A stretch of 5,723 bases of DNA from an uncultured Opitutales bacterium (GTDB lineage Bacteria > Verrucomicrobiota > Verrucomicrobiia > Opitutales > UBA9783): positions 1 through 5,723 of the forward strand of contig CAKUXH010000065.1 of assembly GCA_934700265.1 (NCBI GenBank). The letters run 5' to 3'. Each line of letters begins with the position of its first letter. Position 1 is the stretch's first letter. The notes below the pieces were generated by a model. It made no database searches, was not told the origin of the DNA, and saw only the letters and a list, made by a program, of their open reading frames with translations. The position numbers and the translations under genes are program-made. Positions 5,142 through 5,723 of this stretch are shown here, piece by piece.

Positions 5142-5723
5142 ATGGATAAGAAAAGTTTTTTGTTAGGTATCATTTGTTTATTTGCTGCTTTTACTTTGTT
5201 TGTTAAACAAGAAAAGCAAATGCGTGAGCATATTACTTTACAACCTGTGGTTGATGAAGTTCAAGAGGTAAAAGAAACACCAAAACCTGCTATTCCAAAA
5301 AAATTAGATTATAAGGTTCCTGTTTTTACTGCTTCTGATTTTATTACGTTAGAAAATGATTTTATTAAGGTCCATTTTACTAAAAAAGGTGGAGCTATTC
5401 ATTCGATTGAATTAAAACATTACCTTGCAGAACAAACAGGGAATTCATCCTATGTTTTTAATCAGAATCCTTTGTTGCCAGCTTTGACATTAGCTTGGGA
5501 CCAATATAATGCGATATTATCTTCGTTTGAAATAACAGAAATAACCGATTGCTTTGTTCAATTTAGTTGTAATTTATCAGATGGAACTAAGCTTATACGT
5601 GGTTATCGTTTGGCGAATTCCAAAGCGAATAATCCTTACGAAATTAAACATGAATTTCGTGTTGAGCAAAATCAATTATTACATAATCACATGTGGGTAT
5701 GTTTAGGTAGTATGCCGGATGCA
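5142..5723 (+). CDS. yidC: membrane protein insertase YidC, 5' part, cut by window edge
   Basis: The frame is open for 194 codons from ATG 5142 to the right edge. The start MDKKSFLLGIICLFAAFTLF is the N-terminal membrane anchor of YidC. A short charged and proline-rich linker (about 22-57: KQEKQ, KETPKPAIPKK) is followed by the beginning of the periplasmic beta domain, including FTKKGGAIHSIELKHY (about 76-91), the usual place of the KGG.I motif. The conserved C-terminal insertase membrane domain lies beyond the window. YidC inserts inner-membrane proteins alone or with SecYEG. It begins 2 nt after the yidD stop, with no clear binding site of its own, so it is presumably translated by coupling in the rpmH operon. 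The Gram-negative form with a large periplasmic domain agrees with the lipid A genes. Confidence 0.92.
   Translation, partial: MDKKSFLLGIICLFAAFTLFVKQEKQMREHITLQPVVDEVQEVKETPKPAIPKKLDYKVPVFTASDFITLENDFIKVHFTKKGGAIHSIELKHYLAEQTGNSSYVFNQNPLLPALTLAWDQYNAILSSFEITEITDCFVQFSCNLSDGTKLIRGYRLANSKANNPYEIKHEFRVEQNQLLHNHMWVCLGSMPDA

Overview
The window is AT-rich chromosomal DNA from a Gram-negative bacterium. It holds two tRNA genes, a pair of lipid A/undecaprenyl sugar-transfer genes of the ArnT and ArnC families, a secreted leucine-rich-repeat (LRR) protein between them, and the start of the conserved rpmH-rnpA-yidD-yidC locus. An outer membrane is implied by the ArnC/ArnT pair. The lineage cannot be fixed from the sequence alone. 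A YidD with extra residues between the ISP and CRF motifs, a YidC beginning MDKK, and a secreted LRR protein are compatible with a Verrucomicrobiota-type, possibly host-associated, organism, but this is low-confidence inference.

Layout. Positions 1-321 are very AT-rich and carry no convincing gene; they contain a hairpin with a T-rich tail that could end the tRNA transcript. Positions 322-568 hold tRNA-Leu(CAA) and tRNA-Ser(GCU) on the minus strand, both with encoded CCA ends, with a candidate promoter upstream at 581-609. Positions 758-2389 (+) encode a 543-residue polytopic ArnT/PMT-family glycosyltransferase. Positions 2425-3267 (-) encode a 280-residue exported LRR protein of unknown function, convergent with arnT and divergent from the next gene. 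Positions 3391-4347 (+) encode a 318-residue ArnC-like GT2 transferase with two C-terminal membrane segments. From 4389 the genes for ribosomal protein bL34, RNase P protein, YidD and YidC follow almost without gaps; yidC runs off the right edge.

How the genes fit together. By family knowledge, ArnC-type enzymes load an amino sugar onto undecaprenyl phosphate at the cytoplasmic face, and ArnT-type enzymes move a sugar from that carrier to lipid A at the periplasmic face. The two enzymes therefore probably form one donor-acceptor route that changes surface charge. The actual sugar (L-Ara4N, hexosamine or another) cannot be read from this window, and no arnA, arnB, arnD or arnE/F genes are present here. 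The LRR gene separates the pair on the opposite strand and looks like a lineage-specific insertion. The rpmH-rnpA-yidD-yidC block is the usual housekeeping cluster for ribosome assembly, tRNA 5' maturation and membrane-protein insertion. No mobile element, CRISPR array or other obviously new system was found; the most unusual items are the LRR gene and the cysteine-rich YidD.
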